A DNA stretch of 64,000 nucleotides from Glycomyces sp. YM15 (GTDB lineage: Bacteria; Actinomycetota; Actinomycetes; Mycobacteriales; Micromonosporaceae), in the NCBI RefSeq assembly GCF_016918015.1, contig NZ_JAERMK010000001.1:232225-296224 (forward strand), written 5' to 3'. Position numbers and translations under genes: made by a program. Numbering within the stretch: the stretch's first letter is position 1; each line of letters opens with the position of its first letter. Shown here in pieces: positions 46,810-55,760 of the stretch. The notes under the pieces were generated by a model. That model was not told where the DNA came from. It did not search any database and saw only the letters and a program-made list of their open reading frames with translations.

Positions 46810-46854
46810 TGGAACAGATCATTCCGGTCTGCTATAGTGGAATCAAGCGTTCCG
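46810..46854 (+). promoter_or_regulatory. MFS-gene promoter with twin operators
   Basis: Two direct copies of a GGAA-N7-TTCC palindrome, TGGAACAGATCATTCCG (46810-46826) and TGGAATCAAGCGTTCCG (46838-46854), flank a -10 box TATAGT (46833-46838). The left copy covers the -35 position (17-base spacer). Best read as repressor sites for the TetR protein encoded downstream; a poorer copy (GAAT-N7-TTCC) precedes that gene near 48470-48485. Confidence 0.7.
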
Positions 46855-46885
46855 TTCCACTAACACCGAGAACCCGGAGGCAACC

Positions 46886-48388
46886 GTGACCTTCACCGCC
46901 GAAACCCCGACCACCGAGGCCGCGCCCGCACGCGCCGCGTCCCTCGACACCTTCGAGACCGTCTCCGGTCCGGCCGAAGCGCCCGCCGTCTACCCCCGGC
47001 GCTGGCTCGGTCTCATCGCGATCCTCGCGGCGACCCTCCTCAACCTGCTCGACGCCTCGATCGTCAACGTCGCCGCCCCCGCGATCCGCACCGAACTCGG
47101 CGGCACCGCCTCGACCATCCAGTGGCTCGCCGCCGGATACACCCTCGCCCTCGCGGTCGGCCTCCTCACCGGCGGACGCCTCGGCGACATGTTCGGCCGC
47201 AAGAAGGTCCTCATGGTCGGCCTCGTCGGCTTCCTGATCGCCTCGCTCGCCTGCGGGGCCGCCGGAACGATCGAGCTCCTGCTCGTCGCCCGCGTGGTCC
47301 AGGGCGCGTTCGCGGCCGTGATGGTGCCGCAGTGCTTCGGGCTCATCCGCGACATGTTCGGCCGCGACATGGGCAAGGCCTATGCCCTCTTCGGCCCGAT
47401 GATCGGCCTCGCCTCCATCGCCGGGCCCATCGTGGCCGGCCTGCTCGTCGACGCCGACCTGTTCGGCACCAGCTGGCGCTCGATCTTCCTGCTCAACCTG
47501 CCGCTCGGCGTCGCCGCCCTCGTCCTGGGCGCCAAGACCCTCCCGGCCGGGGCCCCGGTCACCAAGGGCCTCAAGCTCGACCTCGGCGGTGCGGTCGTCG
47601 CCGCTGTCGGCATGAGCCTGCTGCTCGTCCCGCTGGTCGAAGGCCACGAACTCGGTTGGCCCGCCTGGTCGATCGCCATGCTCGTCGCCGCCGTCCCGGT
47701 GCTCGCCCTCTTCGCCCGCAACCAGGTCAAGCGCGCCCGTTCCAACCGGTCCGCGCTGATCGAGATGAGCGTCTTCAAGAAGCGCTCGTACACCTCCGGC
47801 ATCGCATTCGTCGTCGTCTTCTTCGGCTCGATCACCGGGTTCTCGCTCGCGGTGGGCCTGTTCCTCCAGCTCGGTCTCGGCTTCGGCCCGCTCCAGGCGA
47901 GCCTGGCCATGGCCGCTTGGGCGGTCGGCGCGTTCATCGGATCCGGCGCCAGCGCGGGCCTCGCCCCGAAGCTCGGGCGGAAAGTCCTCCACCTCGGTCT
48001 CGTCGTGATGATCGCCGGCCTGGTCGTGCTGTGGTTCCAGTTCGGCGCGGCCGCGGCCCCCGGCACCTGGGCCCTCGCCCCGGCGCTGCTGGTCTACGGC
48101 ATCGGGATGGGCATGATCTTCGTGCCGCTCTTCGGCATCATCACCGGCGACCTCGAAGACCACGAGGTCGGCTCGGCTTCGGGGCTCCTGGAGTCCTTCC
48201 AGCAGGGCGCGGCGGCGCTCGGCGTGGCCGGTCTCGGCACGGTCTTCTTCAGCCAGTTCGCCATCGGCGGCGGCGCGGCCGAGTCGATGGGGGCGGCCCA
48301 GCTGGTCACCGGACTGACCGCGGGCCTGACGGTGGTGGCGTTCCTGGTGGCCTTCGGGCTGCCGAAGCAGGCCAAGGCCGATCACTAG
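46886..48388 (+). CDS. MFS drug exporter, DHA2 (EmrB/QacA-like) family
   Basis: A 500-residue transporter with 14 predicted membrane helices. Family motifs: LDASIVNVAAPAI (motif D1), GRLGDMFGRKKVLMVG (motif A), and antiporter motif C region LIRDMFGRDMGKAYALFGPMIGLASIAGPIVAGLL. Protons drive drug export. GTG 46886 follows AACCCGGAGGC. Repressed, in all likelihood, by the TetR protein encoded 108 bases downstream, through the twin operators at 46810-46854. Confidence 0.93.
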   Translation: MTFTAETPTTEAAPARAASLDTFETVSGPAEAPAVYPRRWLGLIAILAATLLNLLDASIVNVAAPAIRTELGGTASTIQWLAAGYTLALAVGLLTGGRLGDMFGRKKVLMVGLVGFLIASLACGAAGTIELLLVARVVQGAFAAVMVPQCFGLIRDMFGRDMGKAYALFGPMIGLASIAGPIVAGLLVDADLFGTSWRSIFLLNLPLGVAALVLGAKTLPAGAPVTKGLKLDLGGAVVAAVGMSLLLVPLVEGHELGWPAWSIAMLVAAVPVLALFARNQVKRARSNRSALIEMSVFKKRSYTSGIAFVVVFFGSITGFSLAVGLFLQLGLGFGPLQASLAMAAWAVGAFIGSGASAGLAPKLGRKVLHLGLVVMIAGLVVLWFQFGAAAAPGTWALAPALLVYGIGMGMIFVPLFGIITGDLEDHEVGSASGLLESFQQGAAALGVAGLGTVFFSQFAIGGGAAESMGAAQLVTGLTAGLTVVAFLVAFGLPKQAKADH

Positions 48389-48496
48389 GAAGTCGCGTCC
48401 TTCGACCGGTCGGGCCCGCGCGGGTACGGCCGGTCGCGGGCGTACGCGAGGAAGGTGCAGCAGAATGAATCGCTCTGTTCCGGATAGGATGCCGTC

Positions 48497-49141
48497 ATGA
48501 CCGACAAGCCGCTGAGCGGGCGCAAAGCGCAGGCCGCCCGCAACGACAAGCTGATCCTCGAAGCCGCCCACGAGGTGTTCGTCGCGAACCCGGAGGCGCC
48601 GATCGCGGAGGTCGCCAAGCGAGCCGGGGTGGGCATCAGCGCGCTGTACCGGCGCTACCCGAGCAAGGAGGACCTGCTGCGCAAGCTCTGCGGGGACGGT
48701 CTGGCCAAGCATGTCGAGCTGGTGCAGGAGGCGGTCGACTCCGAGGGCGACATGTGGGAGGCGTTCTGCCGCTTCATGAGGCAGATCGTCGCAGCCGACA
48801 CGGCGTCGATCACGGTCAAGCTGGCGGGGACGTTCACGCCGACGCCGGACATGTTCCAGGCGGGCGCGGCGGCGGCCGAATTGAACGACGCGCTCATGCG
48901 GAAGCTGCACGAGACCGGCGTGATCCGCGAGGACGCCCTGATCGGCGACATCATCATGATCACCGAGTCGCTGGCCTCGATCGACATCGGCGACGCCGAG
49001 CGGACCCGCGACGTGCGGCTGCGGAGCCTGGAGCTGTATCTGCAGGCGCTGCGGGCCCCCGCGAGGGCCCCGCTCCCGTCCTCGCCGCCCACAGAGGAGG
49101 AGATGAATCTGCGCTGGGTCCCCAAGGACGCCAAGGCGTAA
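48497..49141 (+). CDS. TetR-family transcriptional repressor
   Basis: A 214-residue protein: HTH at about 12-58 (KLILEAAHEVFVANPEAPIAEVAKRAGVGISALYRRYPSKEDLLRKL), then an all-helical ligand domain (60-200). Likely ligand is a substrate of the MFS exporter. Same strand and just downstream of the exporter gene. A weak operator copy close to its start hints at autoregulation. Confidence 0.93.
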   Translation: MTDKPLSGRKAQAARNDKLILEAAHEVFVANPEAPIAEVAKRAGVGISALYRRYPSKEDLLRKLCGDGLAKHVELVQEAVDSEGDMWEAFCRFMRQIVAADTASITVKLAGTFTPTPDMFQAGAAAAELNDALMRKLHETGVIREDALIGDIIMITESLASIDIGDAERTRDVRLRSLELYLQALRAPARAPLPSSPPTEEEMNLRWVPKDAKA

Positions 49142-49147
49142 GCGAAA

Positions 49148-49169
49148 GGGCCGCCCGTTCGGGCGGCCC
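49148..49169 (+). terminator. Hairpin after the TetR gene
   Basis: Perfect 10-bp stem GGGCCGCCCG (49148-49157) / CGGGCGGCCC (49160-49169), 2-base loop, six bases after the stop. Confidence 0.8.
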
Positions 49170-49187
49170 GTAATTCGGTGCAAGAAG

Positions 49188-49215
49188 AAAGGCCCAGCCA
49201 TCCGGCCGGGCCTTT
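49188..49215 (-). terminator. Terminator of the tRNA-Gly gene
   Basis: AAAGGCCC (49188-49195) with GGGCCTTT (49208-49215) and an inner GCC/GGC pair. On the minus strand it is followed by a T-rich tail (CTTTCTTCTT), four bases after the tRNA 3' end. Confidence 0.8.
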
Positions 49216-49219
49216 CATG

Positions 49220-49295
49220 TGGAGCGGACGACCGGGATCGAACCGGCGACCTACACCTTGGCAAGGTGTCGCGCTACCAACTGCGCTACGTCCGC
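49220..49295 (-). tRNA. trnG: tRNA-Gly (anticodon GCC)
   Basis: A 76-nt cloverleaf on the minus strand: acceptor GCGGACG paired with CGTCCGC, D-arm GCGC-AGTTGGTA-GCGC, anticodon arm ACACC-TTGCCAA-GGTGT (anticodon GCC), T-arm GCCGG-TTCGATC-CCGGT. The discriminator base T and the encoded 3' CCA complete it. Intact. Confidence 0.97.
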
Positions 49296-49409
49296 ATTTC
49301 TCCGGTGTTGACCGGGGAACGGTGATTACTTTAGCGCATCGTTCACCGGGACTTGATAGGGCCTTGGTACCGATTGGGGCGCGGCTCACGCCTGGGCGCC
49401 CCACTGCGG

Positions 49410-50072
49410 TCACGCCTCGGCGTCGTCCAGGCCGAGCATCGCGAGGACCTCGGCGTCCAGGCCTTCGATCGCGACCTCGTGCTTGCGGTGGGCCTCCCAG
49501 TCCTCGCGCGAGAGCCGCCACCGGTTGTCCTGGCGGCGGACGCCGTTCAGGACCTTGTGGTCGATGCCGTCCGCCTTGTAGCCGAGCTTGCGCGAGACGC
49601 CCTCTGAGGGCCCGTTGCCCTCGAACGATGCGCTCAGCGCGAAGTCGGCGCCCAGCCCGTTGAAGACGAAATCGAGCACGGCGGCGCGCATCTCCGTCCC
49701 GAAGCCCTTGCCGTGGTGCGCGAGGGCGAGCCACGAGCCGGTGGTGGCCTCGCGGGTCGCCTTGAAGGCCGTCGCGCCGACCTCCTGCATGCCCACGACC
49801 CCGCCGTCGTGGACGGCGACGAGCGGCAGCATCCACCGTTCAGAGGCGATGCCCGCGATGACACCCATCTGGTGCTGCAGGGTCCGGCGGCCGCGCTCGA
49901 TCGGCTCGCATTCGGTCCACGGCATCTCGAACGGCATGAACTCCGGGCCGTGGATGCCGGCAGCGGCCTGGTCGGCTAGGGCGACGAGGTCGTCGAGGTC
50001 CGGCAAACGCAGTTCGAGGCGTTCGGTGCGGAGGCGGAGGCGGTAGACGGGGAGGTAGTCGGTGAGTGTCAT
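49410..50072 (-). CDS. GNAT-family N-acetyltransferase (tandem copy 1)
   Basis: A 220-residue RimJ/RimL-type acetyltransferase. RLRTERLELRLPDLDD at the start, acetyl-CoA loop in ATTGSWLALAHHGKGFGTEMRAAVLDF, then SRKLGYKADGI and an extended C-terminus. Its paralog next door is equally long and shares RLRTERLELRLP, RWRLSREDWEA and HEVAI.GLD. It overlaps the upstream paralog's stop by four bases (ATGA), so the pair is one operon. Target unknown; may acetylate a peptide N-terminus or antibiotic. Confidence 0.9.
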   Translation of the reverse strand: MTLTDYLPVYRLRLRTERLELRLPDLDDLVALADQAAAGIHGPEFMPFEMPWTECEPIERGRRTLQHQMGVIAGIASERWMLPLVAVHDGGVVGMQEVGATAFKATREATTGSWLALAHHGKGFGTEMRAAVLDFVFNGLGADFALSASFEGNGPSEGVSRKLGYKADGIDHKVLNGVRRQDNRWRLSREDWEAHRKHEVAIEGLDAEVLAMLGLDDAEA

Positions 50073-50731
50073 GAGGTTTCCTTCGCGAGGCCGAGCATGT
50101 CCAGTACGTCGTCGTCGAGCCCGTCGATCGCGACTTCGTGCTCGCGGTTCGCCTCCCAGTCTTCGCGGGAGAGCCGCCAGCGCTGTTCCGTGCGGCGGAT
50201 GCCTTGCACCACAGGGAGTTTGATGCCGTCCTCGCGGTAGCCGAGGCTGCGTGAGACACCGGCAGAGGCGGCATTGCCGTCGTATGAGCCGCTGGTCGCG
50301 TAGTCCGCGCCGAGTCCGGCGAACGCGAAGTGGAGGACGGCCGCGCGCATTTCCTTGCCGAGTCCCTTGCCCTGGTGGGCGCGGCCGATCCATGAGCCGG
50401 TGCTGACCTCGCGCGTGGCGGCGAATTCCTGGCCCTTGATGTCCTGCACACCGATCGGTTCGCCCTCGTGGAAGACGTAGAACGGGAGCGTCCAGCCCTG
50501 CTCGTCCCAGCGTCCGATCGCACGGTGGTACCAGAGGGCGACGCCGCGGGCGACCGCCTTGGGACTGCCCGCGGTCCACGGGATGCCGAACGGCATGAAT
50601 CCGGGGTCGTGGACACCGGCCACGGCTACATCGGCCAGGGCGGCGATCTCGTCGAAGGTCGCGGGCAGGCGCAGTTCGAGGCGTTCGGTCCTGAGGCGCA
50701 GCCGGTAGATCGGCAAGTGGTCGGCGAGCAT
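50069..50731 (-). CDS. GNAT-family N-acetyltransferase (tandem copy 2)
   Basis: A 220-residue acetyltransferase, first gene of the tandem pair. YRLRLRTERLELRLPATFDE, GQEFAATREVSTGSWIGRAHQGKGLGKEMRAAVLHFAFAGLGAD (CoA site), SRSLGYREDGI. Nearly the same length as its partner and clearly its duplicate, though well diverged. ATG 50731. Divergent from the ArsR operon. Confidence 0.9.
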   Translation of the reverse strand: MLADHLPIYRLRLRTERLELRLPATFDEIAALADVAVAGVHDPGFMPFGIPWTAGSPKAVARGVALWYHRAIGRWDEQGWTLPFYVFHEGEPIGVQDIKGQEFAATREVSTGSWIGRAHQGKGLGKEMRAAVLHFAFAGLGADYATSGSYDGNAASAGVSRSLGYREDGIKLPVVQGIRRTEQRWRLSREDWEANREHEVAIDGLDDDVLDMLGLAKETS

Positions 50732-50804
50732 GGGGCAGATTCTTCCGGTCGGCGCGGGGCCGGGCAATCGGATTACCTGCCGGGCCGGGGTTTGCAGTTG
50801 CCGC

Positions 50805-50836
50805 TGACATGTGTCAGAATTTCCTGACATACGACA
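50805..50836. promoter_or_regulatory. Operator of the ArsR operon
   Basis: TGTCAG (50812-50817) and CTGACA (50824-50829) form a perfect inverted repeat with a 6-base AATTTC centre. The surrounding sequence adds further TGACA (50805-50809, 50825-50829) and CGACA (50832-50836) half-sites. It ends 13 bases before the ArsR start, ideal for autorepression. Confidence 0.62.
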
Positions 50837-50848
50837 AGGATGGTTTTC

Positions 50849-51235
50849 ATGGAGTCCGAGGAGTTGACCGGCGCGGCCCTGCTCGCGGCCTGCTCGGCCC
50901 TGGCGAACCCGCACCGGCTGCGCATTCTGGGCGCGCTCGCGGACGGGAGGCAGTACGTGAGCCTCCTGGCCCGCCAGCTCGGGATGAGTCGCCCGCTGCT
51001 CCACATGCACCTGCAGAAGCTCCAGGCCGCGGGCCTGGTGAGGGGTTCGCTGGAGCTCTCGGAGGACGGCAAGGCCGTCAAGTACTTCGAGGCGGTCCCG
51101 TTCGCCCTGGAGATCACGCCGCAGATCGTGAAGTCGGCGCTGCCGACCCTGCCCGAGACCGACCCGAGAAGGGAAACCTCGTTATGCCCACTGAACAAGC
51201 CGGGATGCTGTTCGTCTTCGGATTCTTCCTGCTGA
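50849..51235 (+). CDS. ArsR-family winged-helix regulator
   Basis: A 128-residue regulator: ACSALANPHRLRILGALADGRQYVSLLARQLGMSRPLLHMHLQKLQAAGLV is the ArsR/SmtB-type HTH (residues about 15-62), and a beta-hairpin with Asp/Lys/Tyr follows (SEDGKAVKYFEAVP). It lacks the ELCVCDL metal motif, but its last residues, CCSSSDSSC, could bind metal; that tail overlaps the next gene by 52 bases in another frame, which may explain its odd make-up. ATG 50849 follows AAGGA by nine bases. Confidence 0.85.
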   Translation: MESEELTGAALLAACSALANPHRLRILGALADGRQYVSLLARQLGMSRPLLHMHLQKLQAAGLVRGSLELSEDGKAVKYFEAVPFALEITPQIVKSALPTLPETDPRRETSLCPLNKPGCCSSSDSSC

Positions 51236-51429
51236 TCGTGGTGGTGATCGTCGCGGTCATCTTCTACTTCGCCACCACCGCGAAGGCCAAGGCCTCCGCC
51301 GCCCGCGAGGAGGGCTACCGCGAGCTCGCGGCCAAGGCCAATCTGGACGCGGCCGAGGTCAAGGCTTCGCTCGCGGAGATCAAGGGCCGCTTGGCGTCCG
51401 TGGAGCGGATGCTCAAAGAGGTCGACTGA
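51184..51429 (+). CDS. Small membrane-anchored coiled-coil protein
   Basis: An 81-residue protein: one membrane helix (residues 8-30, LFVFGFFLLIVVVIVAVIFYFATT), then a charged helix rich in Ala/Glu/Lys (AREEGYRELAAKANLDAAEVKASLAEIKGRLASVERMLKEVD), probably a coiled coil. It overlaps the ArsR gene by 52 bases, so the two are translationally linked. This ArsR-plus-small-membrane-protein pairing recurs in actinobacteria; the function is unknown. Confidence 0.75.
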   Translation: MPTEQAGMLFVFGFFLLIVVVIVAVIFYFATTAKAKASAAREEGYRELAAKANLDAAEVKASLAEIKGRLASVERMLKEVD

Positions 51430-51501
51430 CGCCGCGAGCGCCGTGCGAAGAATTCGCGTGAATCGCGGTTAGGGCGCGCCCGATACGGCACCCTCGGACG
51501 C

Positions 51502-53886
51502 ATGGACACGACCCGATCCGGCCTCGCCACAGCGCCTTTGACCGACGACGAGCTGGCCCGCATCGACGCCTACTGGCGGGCCGCGAACTACCTCACGGTC
51601 GGCCAGATCTACCTGCTCGACAATCCCCTGCTCCGGGAGCCGCTGCGCCCCGAGCACGTCAAGCCGCGCCTGCTCGGCCACTGGGGCACCAGTCCCGGCC
51701 TGAGCCTCATCTACGCGCACCTGAACCGCTGCATCGCCGCCCGCGACCTCGACATGATCTACGTGACCGGGCCCGGTCACGGCGGTCCCGCGATCGTCGC
51801 CAACACCTGGCTCGAGGGCACCTACCCGGAACTGCACCCTTCGGTGAACCACTCCGAAGAGGGCATGAAGCGGCTCTTCCGCCAGTTCTCCTTCCCCGGC
51901 GGCATTCCTTCGCACGTGGCCGCCGACGTGCCCGGCTCGATCCACGAGGGCGGCGAACTCGGTTACGCGCTCTCACACGCGTACGGGGCCGCGTTCGACA
52001 ACCCCGAGCTGACGGTGGCGTGCGTCGTGGGCGACGGCGAGGCCGAGACCGGCCCGATGGCCGGCTCGTGGTTCTCGAACGTGTTCCTCAACCCCGTCAC
52101 CGATGGCACGGTCCTGCCGATCCTGCACCTCAACGGCTACAAGATCGCCAACCCGACGATCTTCGCGCGCATCTCCGACGAGGACCGGATGTCGTTCTTC
52201 CGCGGCGTCGGCTACGAGCCGTTCATGGTGGAGGGCAGCGACCCCGCGAGCGTCCACCAGCAGCTGGCGGCCACATTCGACGCCTGCTTCGACCGGATAG
52301 CCGAGATCCGCGCCGACGCGCGCCGGAACGTGAACGGGCAGCCGGTGCGGCCGCACTGGCCGATGGTCGTCCTCCGGACTCCGAAGGGATGGACCGGACC
52401 CGACGAAGTGGACGGTGTTCCCGTCGAGGGCACGTGGCGGGCCCACCAGGTGCCGCTCGCGGCGGTGCGCACCAACCCCGACCACTTGGCGATGCTCGAG
52501 GAGTGGATGCGCTCGTACCGGCCCGAGGAGCTGTTCGACGCCATGGGCGGGCCCGCGCCCGAACTGCTCGACCTCCATCCGCAGGGGGCGCGGCGCATGA
52601 GCGCCAACCCGCACGCCAACGGCGGCCTGCTGCTGCGCGACCTGGTGCTGCCCGACTACCGCGAATACGGCCTGAAGGTCGAGGGCCACGGCCGCACCGT
52701 CGGCGAGGCCACCCGGGTTCTCGGCAGGTGGATCCGGGACGTCATCGGCGCCAACCCGGACCGGTTCCGCCTCTTCGGGCCCGACGAGGTCGCCTCGAAC
52801 CGGCTCGACGCGGCGTTCGAGACCACCGATCGGCAGTGGACGGCCGAGATCCTGCCGACGGACGAGCACCAGGCCCCGCACGGGCGGGTCATGGAGGCGC
52901 TCTCGGAGCACCTGTGCCAGGGCTGGCTCGAGGGCTATCTGCTCACCGGCCGGCACGGGCTGTTCACCAGCTACGAGGCGTTCATCCACATCGTCGACTC
53001 GATGTTCAACCAGCACGCGAAGTGGCTCAAGACCACCAACGGCATCCCGTGGCGCCGGCCGATCGCCTCGCTCAACTACCTCTTGTCGAGCCACGTGTGG
53101 CGCCAGGACCACAACGGCTTCTCGCACCAGGACCCCGGGTTCATCGACCACGTCATGAACAAGAAGGCCGAGGTCGTGCGGGTCTACCTGCCGCCGGACG
53201 CCAACACGCTCCTGTCCATCATGGACCACTGCCTGCGCGGCCGCCAGTACGTGAACGTCGTGGTCGCCGGGAAGCAGCCCACGCTGCAGTACACGGGCAT
53301 GGACGAGGCCGTGCGCCACTGCGAACGGGGCCTCGGCATCTGGGAGTGGGCCTCCACCGACGACGGGCAGTCACCGGACGTCGTGCTCGCCTGCGCCGGC
53401 GATGCGCCCACATTGGAGGTGCTGGCCGCGGCGGACCTGCTGCGCCAAGCCCTGCCCCGGCTCAAGGTCCGCGTCGTCAACGTCGTCGACCTCATGCGGC
53501 TCCAACCCGACTCCGAGCACCCGCACGGCCTCGGCGACCGCCAGTTCGACACGATCTTCACCGCCGACAAGCCGGTGCTGTTCGCCTTCCACGGCTATCC
53601 GATGCTCATCCACCGGCTCACCTACCGACGCCGGAACCACGAGAACCTCCACGTGCGCGGCTACAAGGAGGAGGGCACCACGACCACGCCGTTCGACATG
53701 GTCATGCTCAACGACCTCGACCGGTACCGCCTCGTCATGGACGTCATCGACCGCGTGCCCGGCCTCGGCCAGAACGCGGCGGGCCTGCGGCAGCGGATGG
53801 TCGACGCCCGGCACGCCGCCCGCGAGCACACCCGCATCTACGGCGAGGACCTGCCCGCGGTGGCCGAATGGCAGTGGCCGCACTAG
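51502..53886 (+). CDS. xfp: Xylulose-5-phosphate / fructose-6-phosphate phosphoketolase
   Basis: A 794-residue thiamine-diphosphate enzyme (family about 790-830). [71 protein letters not shown] (TPP/Mg2+ site), [12 protein letters not shown], and late [10 protein letters not shown]-type and HRLTYRR motifs are all diagnostic. It makes acetyl phosphate plus glyceraldehyde-3-phosphate or erythrose-4-phosphate. The acetyl phosphate can feed Pta/AckA encoded 8 kb away. Single transcription unit with no obvious terminator. Confidence 0.97.
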   Translation: MDTTRSGLATAPLTDDELARIDAYWRAANYLTVGQIYLLDNPLLREPLRPEHVKPRLLGHWGTSPGLSLIYAHLNRCIAARDLDMIYVTGPGHGGPAIVANTWLEGTYPELHPSVNHSEEGMKRLFRQFSFPGGIPSHVAADVPGSIHEGGELGYALSHAYGAAFDNPELTVACVVGDGEAETGPMAGSWFSNVFLNPVTDGTVLPILHLNGYKIANPTIFARISDEDRMSFFRGVGYEPFMVEGSDPASVHQQLAATFDACFDRIAEIRADARRNVNGQPVRPHWPMVVLRTPKGWTGPDEVDGVPVEGTWRAHQVPLAAVRTNPDHLAMLEEWMRSYRPEELFDAMGGPAPELLDLHPQGARRMSANPHANGGLLLRDLVLPDYREYGLKVEGHGRTVGEATRVLGRWIRDVIGANPDRFRLFGPDEVASNRLDAAFETTDRQWTAEILPTDEHQAPHGRVMEALSEHLCQGWLEGYLLTGRHGLFTSYEAFIHIVDSMFNQHAKWLKTTNGIPWRRPIASLNYLLSSHVWRQDHNGFSHQDPGFIDHVMNKKAEVVRVYLPPDANTLLSIMDHCLRGRQYVNVVVAGKQPTLQYTGMDEAVRHCERGLGIWEWASTDDGQSPDVVLACAGDAPTLEVLAAADLLRQALPRLKVRVVNVVDLMRLQPDSEHPHGLGDRQFDTIFTADKPVLFAFHGYPMLIHRLTYRRRNHENLHVRGYKEEGTTTTPFDMVMLNDLDRYRLVMDVIDRVPGLGQNAAGLRQRMVDARHAAREHTRIYGEDLPAVAEWQWPH

Positions 53887-53925
53887 ACGGATACCGAAGC
53901 GGCGCAGCCGGATCCGTCCAACGGC

Positions 53926-53956
53926 TTGACACGAGGTGAACACGCTTCGTTAGTCT
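53926..53956 (+). promoter_or_regulatory. Promoter of the DUF4188 gene
   Basis: TTGACA (53926-53931) and TAGTCT (53951-53956) with a 19-base spacer (18 if TTAGTC is used). The start codon is 42 bases on. Confidence 0.5.
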
Positions 53957-53997
53957 CTGAGGGGAGGCATGCTCGCAACCCCTTGGGAGGACTGCAC

Positions 53998-54480
53998 GTG
54001 GCGAAGGTCAGGCCCGGTCGCGTCGTGGTCGACTACGGCGAGGACCTCGTGGTCTTCACGGTCGGCATGCGGATCAACAAGTTCTGGAGATTCCGCAAGT
54101 GGGTGCCGGTGTTCGCGTCGATGCCGAAGATGCTCCGCGAACTCCAAGCCGAGCCCGACCTCGGTCTGCTCGACTCGCGCACCATGATCGGCGGCCGCGT
54201 GATCATGGTCGTCCAGTACTGGCGCAGCGAAGAGCACCTGGAGCGCTACGCGCACTCGCAGGCGCACGCCCACCGCGGCTTCTGGAAGTGGTTCAACCGC
54301 AACGTGAAGAGCAACGGCGAGGTCGGCCTGTGGCACGAGCTCTACAAGGTCCGCGCCGGCGACTACGACACCTCGTACATCAACATGCCGCCGTACGGCC
54401 TCGCCCGCGCCACCAAGGAGCGGGACGCGACCCGCACCGACCCCGACGACCACGACCACTCGGCGGGCACGGCCGCCTAG
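53998..54480 (+). CDS. DUF4188 domain-containing protein (dimeric alpha-beta barrel, monooxygenase-like)
   Basis: A 160-residue protein with GTG start behind GGGAGG. FTVGMRINKFWRFRKWVPVFASMPKMLRELQ, MVVQYWRSEEHLERYAHSQAHAHRGFWKWFNR and GLWHELYKV form a ferredoxin-like alpha-beta fold shared with phenylacetaldoxime dehydratase-like and monooxygenase-like small proteins. Conserved His and Trp pattern suggests heme or hydrophobic ligand binding (inference). Its stop overlaps the end of the convergent phosphotransferase gene. Confidence 0.85.
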   Translation: MAKVRPGRVVVDYGEDLVVFTVGMRINKFWRFRKWVPVFASMPKMLRELQAEPDLGLLDSRTMIGGRVIMVVQYWRSEEHLERYAHSQAHAHRGFWKWFNRNVKSNGEVGLWHELYKVRAGDYDTSYINMPPYGLARATKERDATRTDPDDHDHSAGTAA

Positions 54481-55451
54481 GACTCCAGCAGCGCGAGGTT
54501 CTTGAGCAGGCTCTCGGTCGACCAGCCGCGCTGGTGCGACGTCTGCTCCTCGTCGAAGCCGCGCACCTCGCATTCGGCGATGAGGATGAGCATCAGGTAG
54601 ACCCGGTAGAGGGCGAGCCGCCGCTCCTCCCCCGCGGTCATCGCCCGGCCCAGGAATCCTTCGACGGAGGCGGCCTGCTCGTCCTCGGCGCCGAACGCCA
54701 GCGAGACGATCTCGGCGATCGGATCCCCGTAGAAGGCCCGCTCGCCGTCGATGAACGCCTCGACGCGCCAACCGGACTCGTCCCGCTCCACGAAGACGTT
54801 GCCGTCCCACAGGTCGAAGTGGACGAGCGCCGGCCGGGTCACCTCGTCGAGCAGCTCGTGCTCGGCGGCGACGATCGCGGCGATCTCCTCGGCCGGTCGC
54901 GGCAGCGGCGAGCCGTTCTCGGCGATGTCGGCGAGGACGTCGTCGATCATCGCCTGGAACGACGCCGACCAGGAGTCGGCGACCGTGCGACCGCTCTTGC
55001 GCGGGTAGCCGAACCGCTCCCCGGTGACCGTGGCGAAACGCGCGCTCAAGGCCCCGATCTCCCGTCGCAGCGCCAGGAAGTCCTCTTCGGAGATCTCGTC
55101 GCGGGCCCTGGGCAGCACGGTGCCCTTGAGCCGGTCGATGATCATCACGCCCCCTTCGGGGTCGCCGTAGTGGAGCGCCGGCATCGGCACGCCCGCGGCG
55201 AGGCCGCGTTCGAAGCATTCGATCTCGGTCGCCATGAGGTCGACCTCGTAGCGCAGCAGCTTGTGCTCCTTGCCCGGGGCGACCTTGACGACCACATGGC
55301 GGCCGTCGGCGAGCGCCAATGCGTGCGCGGCGTTGAAGAACCCGTCCTTGAACTCTTCATGGCCGACGACCTCGACCGGTCCCGGGAGGTGCTTCCGGGC
55401 GAGCTCCTCGACGTCGGCGCGGTCGAGCTTGGGGCGAATCGCGATTTCCAT
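54477..55451 (-). CDS. Aminoglycoside phosphotransferase-fold kinase
   Basis: A 324-residue APH/choline-kinase-fold protein. ATP Lys in HVVVKVAPG (about residue 53), Brenner-type catalytic loop VHFDLWDGNVFV (Asp near 211, Asn near 216), Mg2+ DGERAFYGDP (DxD-like). Such genes are often annotated for viomycin or aminoglycoside phosphorylation or small-molecule kinase activity; the substrate cannot be assigned. Convergent with the DUF4188 gene, the two stops overlapping by four bases. Confidence 0.88.
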   Translation of the reverse strand: MEIAIRPKLDRADVEELARKHLPGPVEVVGHEEFKDGFFNAAHALALADGRHVVVKVAPGKEHKLLRYEVDLMATEIECFERGLAAGVPMPALHYGDPEGGVMIIDRLKGTVLPRARDEISEEDFLALRREIGALSARFATVTGERFGYPRKSGRTVADSWSASFQAMIDDVLADIAENGSPLPRPAEEIAAIVAAEHELLDEVTRPALVHFDLWDGNVFVERDESGWRVEAFIDGERAFYGDPIAEIVSLAFGAEDEQAASVEGFLGRAMTAGEERRLALYRVYLMLILIAECEVRGFDEEQTSHQRGWSTESLLKNLALLES

Positions 55452-55710
55452 CGGATCAGTCTGCGGCGGCGAGCGACTCCGGCGCAAGCGGGAAACCATG
55501 GCGCTCTTGCCTGGTGGGACGCGGGCGCACAGCGTGGAAGACCGGCTGTGGTCGAGCCGCGGGGCTCACGTCGAGGAGCGAGCGGCCGGTGCGGAGGTTC
55601 GGCAAGGACGACCTGGTGAACCACGCCCGGGACCCGCCACCGCGCGGCAATGCCGTGTGATCTGGGACACGGCAGAAATATTCGGATCCGGCCGGGTGTC
55701 GTACAGGTCG

Positions 55711-55737
55711 TTAGCACTCTCCACCACCGAGTGCTAA
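55711..55737 (+). promoter_or_regulatory. CIRCE element (HrcA operator)
   Basis: TTAGCACTC-N9-GAGTGCTAA is the complete, perfect CIRCE inverted repeat (arms 55711-55719 and 55729-55737), 23 bases before the Hsp20 start. The remaining gap upstream (55452-55710) shows nothing else recognisable. Confidence 0.95.
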
Positions 55738-55760
55738 TCCTGAGGAAGGAGACAGCCACC

